A stretch of DNA of 64,000 nucleotides from Paenibacillus sp. (lineage in GTDB: Bacteria > Bacillota > Bacilli > Paenibacillales > Paenibacillaceae): contig JAILZT010000017.1 in the NCBI GenBank assembly GCA_023512345.1, positions 1-64,000 of the forward strand, given 5' to 3'. This document shows positions 18,517-28,366 of this stretch, piece by piece (the stretch's first letter is position 1; every line of letters starts with the position of its first letter). A program made the position numbers and the translations under genes. The notes beneath the pieces were generated by a model. It ran no database searches and was not told the origin of the DNA. It saw only the letters and a program-made list of their open reading frames with translations.

Positions 18517-21264
18517 TCACTCGTGAACTGTTTCTCCAAGCGTAATCCATCTCCTACTGGAGTGATTATCATAGATTAATTTCACTTTGGAAGGGTATCT
18601 ACCCTCTTCATCAAACAACTCAATTACATTTAGATCTTTAAGCCAAGCCATAGGTAGCTTGTAATCCTCCTGTGGTCCAATGCCCCAGTAACGGCCGATG
18701 TCGATTCCGTTCAGCTTAATACAACCTTTACTCATCCCTGTCATGCGAAGCTTAAGCTTGGCATGGACGCCTTCCTGCAATTCAGGTTTAGTAAAGTGCA
18801 AGGTATGGCATACGGGTCCGCCGGCTAATCCCTGATCTTGAACAAAAGTACGTTCAAGTAAATCTGCATCTTGGATATACCAGCCCTCAAGTTTATTTGT
18901 GGAATGGTAAGTAATAAGCTCCAATCGTTCAATTGGTGATTTATTATAATTCATTTGGATTTCATTTATACCTTCATGAATATAGGCGGATATATCCAGG
19001 GTATGGAACATGAACCAATCTTTATAACCGCTAATCTCAATAGGCTTTCCGTTAATCACCAATCCCCCGCTTAACGCCCCTACCAGAATTGCTTGATCCT
19101 GATCTTGAACGGTAAAGGTTCGATGCAATACAGCACCAGTCTCTACGCTGCACACTTGTCCAAGATGAACAACTTGGTTCTCAACCTGCCATTCTTCACG
19201 CAGATCCACAACATTCCCATCCAGATACACAGGACCCTGAATCCCTTTAAATTCACCGAGAAAAGGTGAAAAGTTCAACCGACCCATGTTCTGCACAAGC
19301 AGCTGCAGCCGATTCGTCCGGCCAGGATTCAATTTAATATTTACGGCTGACGCTCCTACCTGACGTATCATCTTTTGCTCTTCACCATTAACGTAGACTC
19401 TGAAGCTATCTTGAACCTTGGGTATAACTAATGTTCTCTCTTCATCCTGACCTTGCTCAAATTCGCAAGTGTACAGAAGATAACCGTGCGGCTTTTCCAT
19501 TTCAGAGAAATCCATGGGCTCTTCTGAGTATATATGGCCCTTTGATGGTGATAATGCAACTGACGATGAGCTAACCACACTTAATTGGGGTCTCTCCAGA
19601 TGAATATACGGTGAGTCATCCTTTGTTTTAGGTGTAGTAGTCCAGTTACCCAAATGAAGAACTTCATTTCCGTTTGTACTTACCGCAGCTGTAATTACAC
19701 CCTCTCCGGAGATGTCCATATCCGGATACCCCAAGGCCCAGCGGATACCTGTCTTATCCTTCATACGCCATGCAGCGTCTGCCATATCCCCGTTCACGAT
19801 TACAACTTGGAATGGCTTCTCACCAATAGAAAAAGATAATACTTGTGGTTCTTGGAAATGAAAGCTGTCCAGAGTCAATTTCTTACCCTCATTACTCAGC
19901 TTCATAATCTGAAGTTGCTGTCCCGTTATGTGGACAGGCTGTTCGGCTTCGATTTCCACCCACGAGCGAGCTCCATTATCAGCGGCTATAATCAAAGTAT
20001 GAATTCCTTCTATTTCCTCATTGCAGAGCAGATAGGAATTACATGTTAAAAGTATGTTGGGCGATATCTCAAATTTATCAAGAACCGGTGTGATGGCTCC
20101 TGGCTTCACCATGACCGGAATTGTATTTCCGCTGCTGAGTGTAAGATAAGCTGTCTCTTTCTCCTGCTTGCTGCTCTCCACAAACCAGATACGTTCACTT
20201 CCATGTTCTCTAACACGTGCTGTAAAGCCCTCACTTATGCTGGGAATGACACTCACATCTTCATCTGCATTCAATAGTAATCTTTTTATTGCTTCTATAT
20301 AATAGGAAAGTTTTTTAGCTGTCGCATACTTCTCTGTTACTCTCCCATACTCATTCAAGGGGGCATCGTAATCATAGGAAGTGACCATAAAAATATCGCT
20401 CGCTCCTACGGTTCTTCCCCCATAACCTCCAAAATTAGTACCGCCATAGAACATATAATGGCTTATGCCGCTATATCCTGCTCGAAGCACCTCTAAGGTT
20501 CTTTTTTCATATAGGTCCGCTGTCTTCTGTGTTGCAGATGGCGCACCCCAATGCTCAAACCAACCCGTCCAGAACTCGGTAACAATTTTTGGCATATCCG
20601 GTTGTTTACGATGCAGTTCATTATAATGATGGTCCGCATTTGACCAGAAATTAGCACCTTCAATTGCACCTTCCGCACCACCGACACAAGTGATCAGCGG
20701 CACCTCAATCCCTCGCTGAATCAACCCATCTCTTAAATAATTCATGTAGCTTGATGCCGTCTCATCATCTTCTAGATATCCATATTCGTTCTCGATTTGC
20801 ACAAGGATTACGGTGCCTCCTTGCGTAATTTGGCGATCCCGGATAATAGGAATCACCTTATCGAAGTATAGGTCCACATAATCCAGATACGGCTTAGTGT
20901 AGCTTCTGAATACAACCTCTTTTTTGTTATTAAGCCACCAAGGAAATCCTCCAAAGTCCCATTCTGCACAAATGAAAGGACCTGGACGGGCGATAACCCA
21001 TAATCCCAGCTCAGCACATAAATCAATAAAAGCTCCACAATCCTGGTCTCCTTGGAAATTCCACTCCCCTTCTTGAGGCTCATGTACATTCCAGGCAAAA
21101 TAGGTGTCAACACAGTTCATCCCTGCCAGCTTGGCCTTAACGAGAACTTCCCGCCATTCTTCTCTAGGCATGCGGAAATAGTGAATGGCCGCGCTATTTA
21201 GGAAAACCTGCTGTCCGTTTATTTTATAGCTTCTCTTGTCAACATCTACAGTCATTCTCTCCAC
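18517..21264 (-). CDS. GH35 beta-galactosidase (no signal peptide, predicted cytoplasmic)
   Basis: 915 aa; AIHYFRMPREEWREVLVKAKLAGMNCVDTYFAWNVHEP, RPGPFICAEWDFGGFPWWL, VQIENEYG (acid/base), VTEFWTGWF (nucleophile). Confidence 0.95.
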   Translation of the reverse strand: MERMTVDVDKRSYKINGQQVFLNSAAIHYFRMPREEWREVLVKAKLAGMNCVDTYFAWNVHEPQEGEWNFQGDQDCGAFIDLCAELGLWVIARPGPFICAEWDFGGFPWWLNNKKEVVFRSYTKPYLDYVDLYFDKVIPIIRDRQITQGGTVILVQIENEYGYLEDDETASSYMNYLRDGLIQRGIEVPLITCVGGAEGAIEGANFWSNADHHYNELHRKQPDMPKIVTEFWTGWFEHWGAPSATQKTADLYEKRTLEVLRAGYSGISHYMFYGGTNFGGYGGRTVGASDIFMVTSYDYDAPLNEYGRVTEKYATAKKLSYYIEAIKRLLLNADEDVSVIPSISEGFTARVREHGSERIWFVESSKQEKETAYLTLSSGNTIPVMVKPGAITPVLDKFEISPNILLTCNSYLLCNEEIEGIHTLIIAADNGARSWVEIEAEQPVHITGQQLQIMKLSNEGKKLTLDSFHFQEPQVLSFSIGEKPFQVVIVNGDMADAAWRMKDKTGIRWALGYPDMDISGEGVITAAVSTNGNEVLHLGNWTTTPKTKDDSPYIHLERPQLSVVSSSSVALSPSKGHIYSEEPMDFSEMEKPHGYLLYTCEFEQGQDEERTLVIPKVQDSFRVYVNGEEQKMIRQVGASAVNIKLNPGRTNRLQLLVQNMGRLNFSPFLGEFKGIQGPVYLDGNVVDLREEWQVENQVVHLGQVCSVETGAVLHRTFTVQDQDQAILVGALSGGLVINGKPIEISGYKDWFMFHTLDISAYIHEGINEIQMNYNKSPIERLELITYHSTNKLEGWYIQDADLLERTFVQDQGLAGGPVCHTLHFTKPELQEGVHAKLKLRMTGMSKGCIKLNGIDIGRYWGIGPQEDYKLPMAWLKDLNVIELFDEEGRYPSKVKLIYDNHSSRRWITLGETVHE

Positions 21265-21274
21265 AACCTTCTCT

Positions 21275-22756
21275 CTAGTCTTTAATTCGAATATTGGAAA
21301 TTACTATGGTTGTAATCGACTGCTGTCCCACGGTCAGTTGTACTCCGTTTTTGTAAAGCGGCAGTTCCGATTCCTCCAGGTTTTTAGAAGCTGAGGTCTG
21401 ATATATTTTAGCAATTGCGTTATCGAACTCAAATGGAGTTAAATCATAGGTTAGATCTTTATCCGACTGCTCATTTCTAGTCACAATAGTAAGTTGTTGT
21501 TTCGCTTCATTAAATGCTGCTACAGTACGTCCATCATCCGTCGGTATGATAAGGGAATCAGGAAGAATGAACTTGCTGAAGTTAGCCATTGCATAATACT
21601 GCTTCGTTAACTCGTAATTCTCACCCACGGAGAAATCCGAGTGGATGAAACCCCAATTGTTCTTAGCACTCTCATCCTCTACGGCCTGCCAATAGACCCA
21701 TGCAGCGGGTTGAAGAACGCGCAAATCGAAGATAATACGCTCTCCCAATTCCATTACACTGCTCATATCCTCATGGTTATGCGACTCACTACCGCCAGTA
21801 CCGTATTCTGACATCCATAAGTGTTTCCCTTTCTCCTGTGCGAAATCCCGGATTTCCATGAGCTTGCTTCCGTTATACGTATGAGTATTGATCTGGGCCA
21901 AGCTGTTAATCGTAGCTGCATCATACCCTTCAAGCATCTCAAGGGTTTCGTCAACGCTATTCTCATCAGGCCCGCTGATTACGGTATCGCTAAGGCCCTT
22001 GGATTGCAGAGATTCAGAGACTTTTTGAATAATTTCCATTTGTTTATCCATGCTGAAATGGGTACCTTCTTGAATATTGCCCTTTTTCCACCAAGCAGAA
22101 GCGGGTTCATTAAGCGGGTTCAACGTACGGAACGTCACTCCCCACTTTTCTTTATATTGTTTTACAACCTCCGTTAAATAATCGGCAAAGTGTTCATAGT
22201 ATTCATCCTTCAAGTTATTCCCACCATCTACAGCCCCTGTGACGGACCCGCTTACGGTCATCCAATAGGGAGGAGAATTGGAGAATGCTTCCGCGATCGT
22301 TACTCCACGCTGCAAAGCTCCAAGCAGAACCTTGCGTTGACCCGGGTCCGCTTCCCAATCCCACTTTCCTTCTTCGGGTTGAAAGCCGGGAACATCTCCG
22401 CCTGGACGCAGTGTATTGTTGGCAATATGCGGATCCTCTCCACCCCCAATATTGTAGCGAACGATGTTCAACCCCAGGCCTTTTTCCGGGTCAAACACCA
22501 AGTCCATAACTTCATCCAGTTTCTTTTGATCAGACCATTGTCCCAGCACATGTCCCCACCAGGCGAGTGAAGTCCCCCAGCCCTCAAAACCATCATATCC
22601 AGCTTCCGGTTGAATGTGGATAGTAGACTCATCTAATGTCAGTAGTTCAGAAGCTTTTTTGTTACCAGATCGATTGATCATAGTTCCTCCCCATATCGCT
22701 GCAGTTAAGACTACTAGTATGCTTAATATTATTATTTTCCTTTTGCCTGCACTCAT
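21275..22756 (-). CDS. GH30 glycosidase, endo-beta-1,6-galactanase-like, N-terminal signal/anchor
   Basis: 493 aa; GFEGWGTSLAWWGHVLG, NIVRYNIGGGEDP, LNPLNEPASAWW, MSEYGTGGSE. Confidence 0.88.
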   Translation of the reverse strand: MSAGKRKIIILSILVVLTAAIWGGTMINRSGNKKASELLTLDESTIHIQPEAGYDGFEGWGTSLAWWGHVLGQWSDQKKLDEVMDLVFDPEKGLGLNIVRYNIGGGEDPHIANNTLRPGGDVPGFQPEEGKWDWEADPGQRKVLLGALQRGVTIAEAFSNSPPYWMTVSGSVTGAVDGGNNLKDEYYEHFADYLTEVVKQYKEKWGVTFRTLNPLNEPASAWWKKGNIQEGTHFSMDKQMEIIQKVSESLQSKGLSDTVISGPDENSVDETLEMLEGYDAATINSLAQINTHTYNGSKLMEIRDFAQEKGKHLWMSEYGTGGSESHNHEDMSSVMELGERIIFDLRVLQPAAWVYWQAVEDESAKNNWGFIHSDFSVGENYELTKQYYAMANFSKFILPDSLIIPTDDGRTVAAFNEAKQQLTIVTRNEQSDKDLTYDLTPFEFDNAIAKIYQTSASKNLEESELPLYKNGVQLTVGQQSITTIVISNIRIKD

Positions 22757-22804
22757 TTAATAACTTCCTCCTTCAAATAGGAGCCCTTAATTCAAATATC
22801 TTTA

Positions 22805-23650
22805 TTATTTAATCCCGCTGCTTCCACCGCTAATGTTCGCTTCATACACAAACCTTTGACCCAGCATATAGACAATGATCATTGGAATGGTCAGGAACAA
22901 TGAGGAGACCATTACCATATTCCAAGGTGGAATTTGTCCTCCTGACGCGGTACTTATTAACTGTACTCCAAGTGCCAGCGGAGTTTTATCCGGATCATTA
23001 ATATAGATTAACGGCCCCATGAAATTGCCCCAGTTGTACGAGAAGGAGAAGATGGCAATGGCTGAAAGAATTGGATACGTCATCGGTAAAATGATTTTGG
23101 AGTAAATACCCATATGCCCCATTCCGTCAATCATAGCTGCTTCATCAAGCGATCTAGGGATAGCCATTACGAACTGACGAATTAAAAAGACATTGTAAGC
23201 CCCTGCAAAAAAACTAGGTACGATCAGCGGTAAGAACGTATTCACCCAGCCTAATTCCTTGTAAATAATAAATTGGGGAACCATCGTAACTTCACCCGGA
23301 ATCATCATGGTACTTAGCAGAACAACAAACATAATGCCACTGCCTTTAGCTTTCAGACGGGCGAACCCGTAAGACACGAACGACGCTGAAGCGACGGAAC
23401 CAATCACTGTCCAAAAGGTTATGACTATACTATTCTTCAAATAAGTTCCCAAATGATAATTCGAAAATACTTTAGTGAAGTTTCCAAAGGTGAACTCAAG
23501 GGGGATAAATGTAAAGGCAACTTTTACAGTTGTAGAATCACTGGCAAAAGCAATAGAGAGCATGTAAACAAACGGAGCGAACAGCAAGATACCTACTGTA
23601 CATAAAATTAAATAGGAAATACTTTTTTCCATCAAAGATATTCTAGCCAT
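22805..23650 (-). CDS. Carbohydrate ABC transporter permease (MalG-type)
   Basis: 281 aa; EAAMIDGMGHMGIYSKIILPM EAA loop; six predicted TM segments. Confidence 0.92.
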   Translation of the reverse strand: MARISLMEKSISYLILCTVGILLFAPFVYMLSIAFASDSTTVKVAFTFIPLEFTFGNFTKVFSNYHLGTYLKNSIVITFWTVIGSVASASFVSYGFARLKAKGSGIMFVVLLSTMMIPGEVTMVPQFIIYKELGWVNTFLPLIVPSFFAGAYNVFLIRQFVMAIPRSLDEAAMIDGMGHMGIYSKIILPMTYPILSAIAIFSFSYNWGNFMGPLIYINDPDKTPLALGVQLISTASGGQIPPWNMVMVSSLFLTIPMIIVYMLGQRFVYEANISGGSSGIK

Positions 23651-24566
23651 TTTCTTTCCCCTCCTCGTAGTGCACCCATAAAGCAGATGAACGGAAAACG
23701 ATTAGCGTCAGTACTAGGATAATGATAAATAATATCCAGGCAATGGCAGAAGCATATCCCATTTTATAGAATCGGAAAGCATTCTGAAATAGATACGGAA
23801 CCACCATCTGACTTGAGTTATCCGGACCGCCTGCCGTCACAATAAAGACCTGAGCGAAGGTTTGAAGGGCTCCGATGATTCCCGTAATAAGATTGAAGAA
23901 AATTACAGGCGTGAGCATTGGAAACGTTATGGAAAAAAAGCTTTGTCCGCTTGACGCCCCATCTATTGAAGATGCTTCATAGAGCTCAGGTGGAATTCCT
24001 TTCATGCCGGCGAGCAGCAGTACAACCCCGCCTCCAACCCCCCATAGGGACATGAGAACCAATGCAAGTTTGACCCAACTCGCATCAAGCAGCCAGTTAG
24101 GCCCCTGAATGCCGAAGAGAGCAAGCGCTTCGTTGATCAAGCCTTCTGTTGGCGCGAACAATTGAACGAACAGCAATGAAGCGGCGACAACCGGAACAAC
24201 CGAAGGTAAATAATATAACACCCGGAAGAATGTAATCCCCTTCAGTTTCTTGTTCAAATAGTAGGCAATCCAGAGCGAGATAGACATTCCTAAAGGAACG
24301 GCAATAAACGAATAGTAAAATGTATTCCCAATAGACTTCCAAAATATAGGATCATCCGTTAATAGATTCTTATAATTCTCCAACCCAATAAAATGGGGAG
24401 ACTGAAATAAATCCCAATCTGTAAAACTCATATAAATGGAGAAAAGGATTGGCCCCAGTGTTAAACCCAAAAACCCTATTAACCATGGGGAGATAAAAAA
24501 GTAAAACCAGAGTCCATCTTTCTTCTTCATACGAACACCTCCACATTTACTCCTGCACCCAAACAA
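23643..24566 (-). CDS. Carbohydrate ABC transporter permease (MalF-type)
   Basis: 307 aa; EASSIDGASSGQSFFSITFPMLTP EAA loop; overlaps the next permease by 8 nt. Confidence 0.92.
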   Translation of the reverse strand: MFGCRSKCGGVRMKKKDGLWFYFFISPWLIGFLGLTLGPILFSIYMSFTDWDLFQSPHFIGLENYKNLLTDDPIFWKSIGNTFYYSFIAVPLGMSISLWIAYYLNKKLKGITFFRVLYYLPSVVPVVAASLLFVQLFAPTEGLINEALALFGIQGPNWLLDASWVKLALVLMSLWGVGGGVVLLLAGMKGIPPELYEASSIDGASSGQSFFSITFPMLTPVIFFNLITGIIGALQTFAQVFIVTAGGPDNSSQMVVPYLFQNAFRFYKMGYASAIAWILFIIILVLTLIVFRSSALWVHYEEGKENG

Positions 24567-24585
24567 TCTTGTATCTAAGTCCCCT

Positions 24586-24632
24586 AAAGAAAGATAGGGA
24601 TCAGCTCAAGACAGCTAATCCCTTGATCCCTT
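24586..24632 (-). terminator. Stem-loop between binding-protein and permease genes (possible partial terminator/processing stem)
   Basis: Minus strand AAAGGGATCAagggattAGCTgtcttgAGCTGATCCCTATCTTTCTT. Confidence 0.5.
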
Positions 24633-25933
24633 TATTTGTATAATTTATCGAGTCCTTCTTGGATTTGCTTAACGGTATCGTCAAGTGTTGCTTTATCTGA
24701 GAAGTATACGGCCAACTTATCATCAATGATCTTCATCATTTCGTTCCGTTTTGGATTTAATGGCTGATTGTACAGCTTGGAATCACTGAAGGCATTCATA
24801 TTGATTTTCTTACCGCCATATTCTGCGTTAACGAAAGCATCGCTTGATAATGCAGCCTTAGTAGCCGGAGCATCTTGGCCGCTTTCGATAATTGGCATTT
24901 GGGCTTCCAAAGTGGTCAGCGCATTAATTACTTTAAAAGCTGCCTCTTGATGCTTGGAGTCTTTGGTAATCGTAAGGCCATTGAAGAAAGCATTGGTTAC
25001 GCCCCACACAGGTGCGATGTCCCAGTTGATGCCTTCCACCTTCGACAAGGAACCGATATTCCAGAAGCCTGTAGTTTCCATAGCGATTTTGCCTTGTGCA
25101 AATAATGGATCTGCGCCGATATTACCCATATCTGCGATTTCAACAGGTGTTGGAGAAGTGCCGTACTTGAAGCTCATATCATTCAGGAATTGAAGTGCGT
25201 CGCGAACTTCAGGTGTATCAAAGGTTGGTTTGTTATTCTCATCAAATAATGAACCGCCGTTCTGATAGACTAACTGCATCCACTGCGGCCACCAAGTGCC
25301 AGGATAATATCCCCATTGAACTGTCTTGTCTCCTTCTTTAACCGTTAACTTCTGAGCGGCCTCTAGCAAGTCTTTTTGTGTCCAATCCTTAGAAGGATAG
25401 GCAACACCCGCTTTATCGAACAGGTCTTTGTTATAAAAGAGAACCATCGCGCCTGCACGATCCGGCAACCCGTAGAACTTGCCTTCGTAGTTCATAATGT
25501 TGGCGATATCATCGCTGTATCTTTCTTTCATATCAAGATTATTAGAGGCAATCAAATCATCAAGCGGCATAATTTGATTTTTGCTAGCGTACACCTGATA
25601 GTTCTCGGCAAGCATCATAATATCTGGAGGAGTTCCGCCTGCGATCATGGTCTGAACTTTCTGATCATAGTCACCGGCAACAAGCAGCACATTGACATTT
25701 ATATTTGGGTTGGTCTTCTTCATGATTTCAAGGCGTTTCTCCATAACTTGCTTGTCACTTTCCGAACCCCACATCGTTAATGTTAAATCCACTGGTTTGT
25801 CAGAAACTTCTTTTCCATTGCTGCTTTTTGAATTTGCTTCATTACCGGAATTATTATTTCCACCACCACAACCAGATAGAACACTAACTACAAGAAGCAT
25901 GAATACCATTACTAGACCCAATTTCTGTTTCAC
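24632..25933 (-). CDS. ABC transporter sugar-binding lipoprotein
   Basis: 433 aa; lipobox VSVLSGCGGG; extracellular solute-binding family 1 layout (LTLTMWGSESDKQVMEKRLE). Confidence 0.93.
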   Translation of the reverse strand: MKQKLGLVMVFMLLVVSVLSGCGGGNNNSGNEANSKSSNGKEVSDKPVDLTLTMWGSESDKQVMEKRLEIMKKTNPNINVNVLLVAGDYDQKVQTMIAGGTPPDIMMLAENYQVYASKNQIMPLDDLIASNNLDMKERYSDDIANIMNYEGKFYGLPDRAGAMVLFYNKDLFDKAGVAYPSKDWTQKDLLEAAQKLTVKEGDKTVQWGYYPGTWWPQWMQLVYQNGGSLFDENNKPTFDTPEVRDALQFLNDMSFKYGTSPTPVEIADMGNIGADPLFAQGKIAMETTGFWNIGSLSKVEGINWDIAPVWGVTNAFFNGLTITKDSKHQEAAFKVINALTTLEAQMPIIESGQDAPATKAALSSDAFVNAEYGGKKINMNAFSDSKLYNQPLNPKRNEMMKIIDDKLAVYFSDKATLDDTVKQIQEGLDKLYK

Positions 25934-25987
25934 TTTTCATAACCTCCCTTTTATGTTTACAACAGATTGCTATAGCCGCTAAGATTT

Positions 25988-26017
25988 ATGAAACGCGTTT
26001 CATGTAATGGGTTTCAT
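25988..26017. promoter_or_regulatory. Two overlapping LacI-family operators upstream of the ABC/GH operon
   Basis: ATGAAACGCGTTTCAT (25988-26003, perfect palindrome) and ATGTAATGGGTTTCAT (26002-26017). Confidence 0.8.
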
Positions 26018-26077
26018 AAATGATAAAAAAGAATACCCGTTCTTGTACCGGGTGACTTTTATCTGAAACTCACATTA

Positions 26078-26093
26078 ATGTAAGGGGTTTCAT
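26078..26093. promoter_or_regulatory. Third LacI-family operator
   Basis: ATGTAAGGGGTTTCAT. Confidence 0.75.
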
Positions 26094-26152
26094 TGGCTGT
26101 GGGTTTATTATATTCCCTCATGTTTTGACTGTCAACCATTCTAATATATATT

Positions 26153-27178
26153 TTATACCAAGGTTCCCGAGCTACTTCTTACCACCAATTCCGGCTTCAA
26201 TATGATTTGCTTCTTAGGATTGCTGCCATTAATAATCTGATGCAGCGTTTCAACGGCTAATTCGCCAAGCTTATTGGTATTTTGAGAAACTGTTGTCAAC
26301 TCCGGAATTACTGCAGTAGATAATGGAGTATCATCGAAGCCGACGATAGAAATATCCCCTGGAATACTTAAGCCGTGCTCGAATGCTGCCTTAATAGCGC
26401 CTATTGCCGTAAAATCATTTACACACAATACAGCTGTTGGTCTATGTTCCTGATCCAGTATTTGATTCATTAGATTTCTGCCGCCTTGCACTGAAAAATC
26501 CCCAGTTCTTAGCCATTCTTTGCGAAGCCCCAAGCCATGTTCCTTCAACTTCATTTTTACTGCCTTGATCTTTACTTGCGTTGTAGTGGTTTCATCCATT
26601 CCCCCAATAAAACCAATCTCCTTGTGACCTAAATCAATCAGATGTTGTGTAGCCAACGCAGCACCTGCTGCTTCATCCGTATAGATCCGATGCAGACCAC
26701 TCTTGGGTAAATTACCGTTCACCAGCACAATTGGAACATGCCTTGTAAGTTCAATAACCTCCTGTGACAAATCCGGAGGACAATTCGTCAGGTTAATTCT
26801 TCCGCCCAAAAAGATAATTCCGTCCACTCTTTTTTCCCGGAGAATACTTAAGTACTCGGACTCCCGGCTGTAATCCCCCGCCGTGTTACATAGGAAGAAG
26901 CTGTATCCTTTCTCTCTTGCCACATTCTCTGCCCCCCAGAACACCTCCGGAAAAAAAGGGTTGGTTATATCGGGAAGAATCATGGCAATGGTACCGGTTT
27001 CTTTTTTGAGCAGACTACGGGCCAATGCATTAGGTTGGAACTGATGTTTCTCGATAATCTTATTTATAGTCTCCCGGGTGCTTGCTTTCACAGGAGCAGT
27101 ATCATTCAGTACCCGTGAAACCGTCGCTACCGAAACATTCGCTTCTCTTGCTATGTCGTATATCGTAATTGTTTTCAT
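26153..27178 (-). CDS. LacI-family transcriptional regulator (start at MKTITIYDIAREANVS)
   Basis: TIYDIAREANVSVATVSRVLNDTAPVKASTRETINKII HTH; GFDDTPLSTAVIPELTTVSQN. The ORF-track start at 27283 adds a non-family extension. Confidence 0.93.
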   Translation of the reverse strand: MKTITIYDIAREANVSVATVSRVLNDTAPVKASTRETINKIIEKHQFQPNALARSLLKKETGTIAMILPDITNPFFPEVFWGAENVAREKGYSFFLCNTAGDYSRESEYLSILREKRVDGIIFLGGRINLTNCPPDLSQEVIELTRHVPIVLVNGNLPKSGLHRIYTDEAAGAALATQHLIDLGHKEIGFIGGMDETTTTQVKIKAVKMKLKEHGLGLRKEWLRTGDFSVQGGRNLMNQILDQEHRPTAVLCVNDFTAIGAIKAAFEHGLSIPGDISIVGFDDTPLSTAVIPELTTVSQNTNKLGELAVETLHQIINGSNPKKQIILKPELVVRSSSGTLV

Positions 27179-27233
27179 GAAATTTCCTTCCTTGACCTGA
27201 TATTGAATTAATAATAACAGAAGATTTGTTTTT

Positions 27234-27249
27234 ATGAAACGGATTACAT
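27234..27249. promoter_or_regulatory. Fourth LacI-family operator, in the LacI gene's own upstream region
   Basis: ATGAAACGGATTACAT, reverse-complement form of the 26002/26078 sites. Confidence 0.75.
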
Positions 27250-27403
27250 GCAGCTGTTGTAAACCCTTTCTTGTCGTAGTCAAGTATCGAGGTATTCAGC
27301 AAACCTTCAGCTACCATTTCAGGTTCAGTTAAGCTATGCCGCCTATACTCAACCTTGTAATAAGGTCCCTATTGAAACAGAAAATGAAAGGCGGTTTCCT
27401 TAT

Positions 27404-28363
27404 ATGTCAAAACTATTCCCCACCAAACGAAGAATAGCAATCGTCGTCACACTCTGCTGTCTGCTGATCGGCGGTGTCTTATATCAACTTGCCGATCGTT
27501 ATTTGATCGAACACGTCGAAGTAGTCGTAGCCGCTGAGACTGTATCTCCTCCTACAGATACTGCGAACGACCAGATCGCAGTAAGTACAACTTCTTCCGA
27601 AGCCGAAGCCCAATCTGACGACTGGAATTACAGCAGTGATGACATGACCGTCTCCATTAAGCAAGTCGTTACTAACTCTGACAGCGACCCCATCACTTAT
27701 TATGTCGCTGATGTACAGGTCTCGGATGCTTCCCTTATCCAATCCGCTTTCGCCGATAATTCTTTTGGACGCAACATTACCGAGAATACTTCAGATATCG
27801 CTGCTGACCATGAAGCAATCTTCGCAATTAACGGGGATTATTATGGTTTCAGAAGTGACGGAGTGATTATCCGCAATGGTATATTGTACCGCAACGAACC
27901 CGCCCGGGAGGCAGTCGCTTTGTATGCGGACGGAACGATGGCTTCCTACAACGAAGAGGAGGTTTCCGCCGAGACCCTTTTAGCGAACAATGTACTCCAA
28001 ACGTTGTCGTTCGGCCCGGCACTCATCAAGAATGGCGCAATCGTGCAAGATTTAGACAACATCAAAATCGACTCGAATTTCGGCAATCGCTCCATCTCGA
28101 ATTCAAACCCGCGTACGGGGATTGGTATGATCTCACCGAACCACTACGTATTCGTTGTCGTCGATGGTCGATCTGACGAAAGCCGTGGTGTGACGCTCAA
28201 TGAGTTTGCGCAATTGTTCGACGATCTTGGCGCCACGGAAGCTTACAATTTGGACGGCGGCGGCTCGTCAACAATGTATTTTATGGGCCGTGTTGTGAAT
28301 AATCCGCAAGGCAAACAAGAGGAACGCGGCGTAAGCGACATCCTCTATTTAGGGGAGGGATAA
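27404..28363 (+). CDS. Phosphodiester glycosidase (NAGPA)-domain exported protein
   Basis: 319 aa; N-terminal TM; AINGDYYGFRSDGVIIRNG, RTGIGMI, NLDGGGSSTMYFMGRVVN. Confidence 0.88.
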   Translation: MSKLFPTKRRIAIVVTLCCLLIGGVLYQLADRYLIEHVEVVVAAETVSPPTDTANDQIAVSTTSSEAEAQSDDWNYSSDDMTVSIKQVVTNSDSDPITYYVADVQVSDASLIQSAFADNSFGRNITENTSDIAADHEAIFAINGDYYGFRSDGVIIRNGILYRNEPAREAVALYADGTMASYNEEEVSAETLLANNVLQTLSFGPALIKNGAIVQDLDNIKIDSNFGNRSISNSNPRTGIGMISPNHYVFVVVDGRSDESRGVTLNEFAQLFDDLGATEAYNLDGGGSSTMYFMGRVVNNPQGKQEERGVSDILYLGEG

Positions 28364-28366
28364 GCC

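Noticed and set aside
25988-26003. ATGAAACGCGTTTCAT as a CcpA cre site
   Set aside because: The centre is G|C rather than the cre C|G, and related copies carry GG centres; better explained as operators of the adjacent LacI regulator.
27179-27283. N-terminal extension of the LacI ORF (MTTTRKGLQQLHVIRF...)
   Set aside because: LacI proteins begin at the DIAREANVS helix region; ATG at 27178 gives the standard start and the extension covers the operator/promoter.
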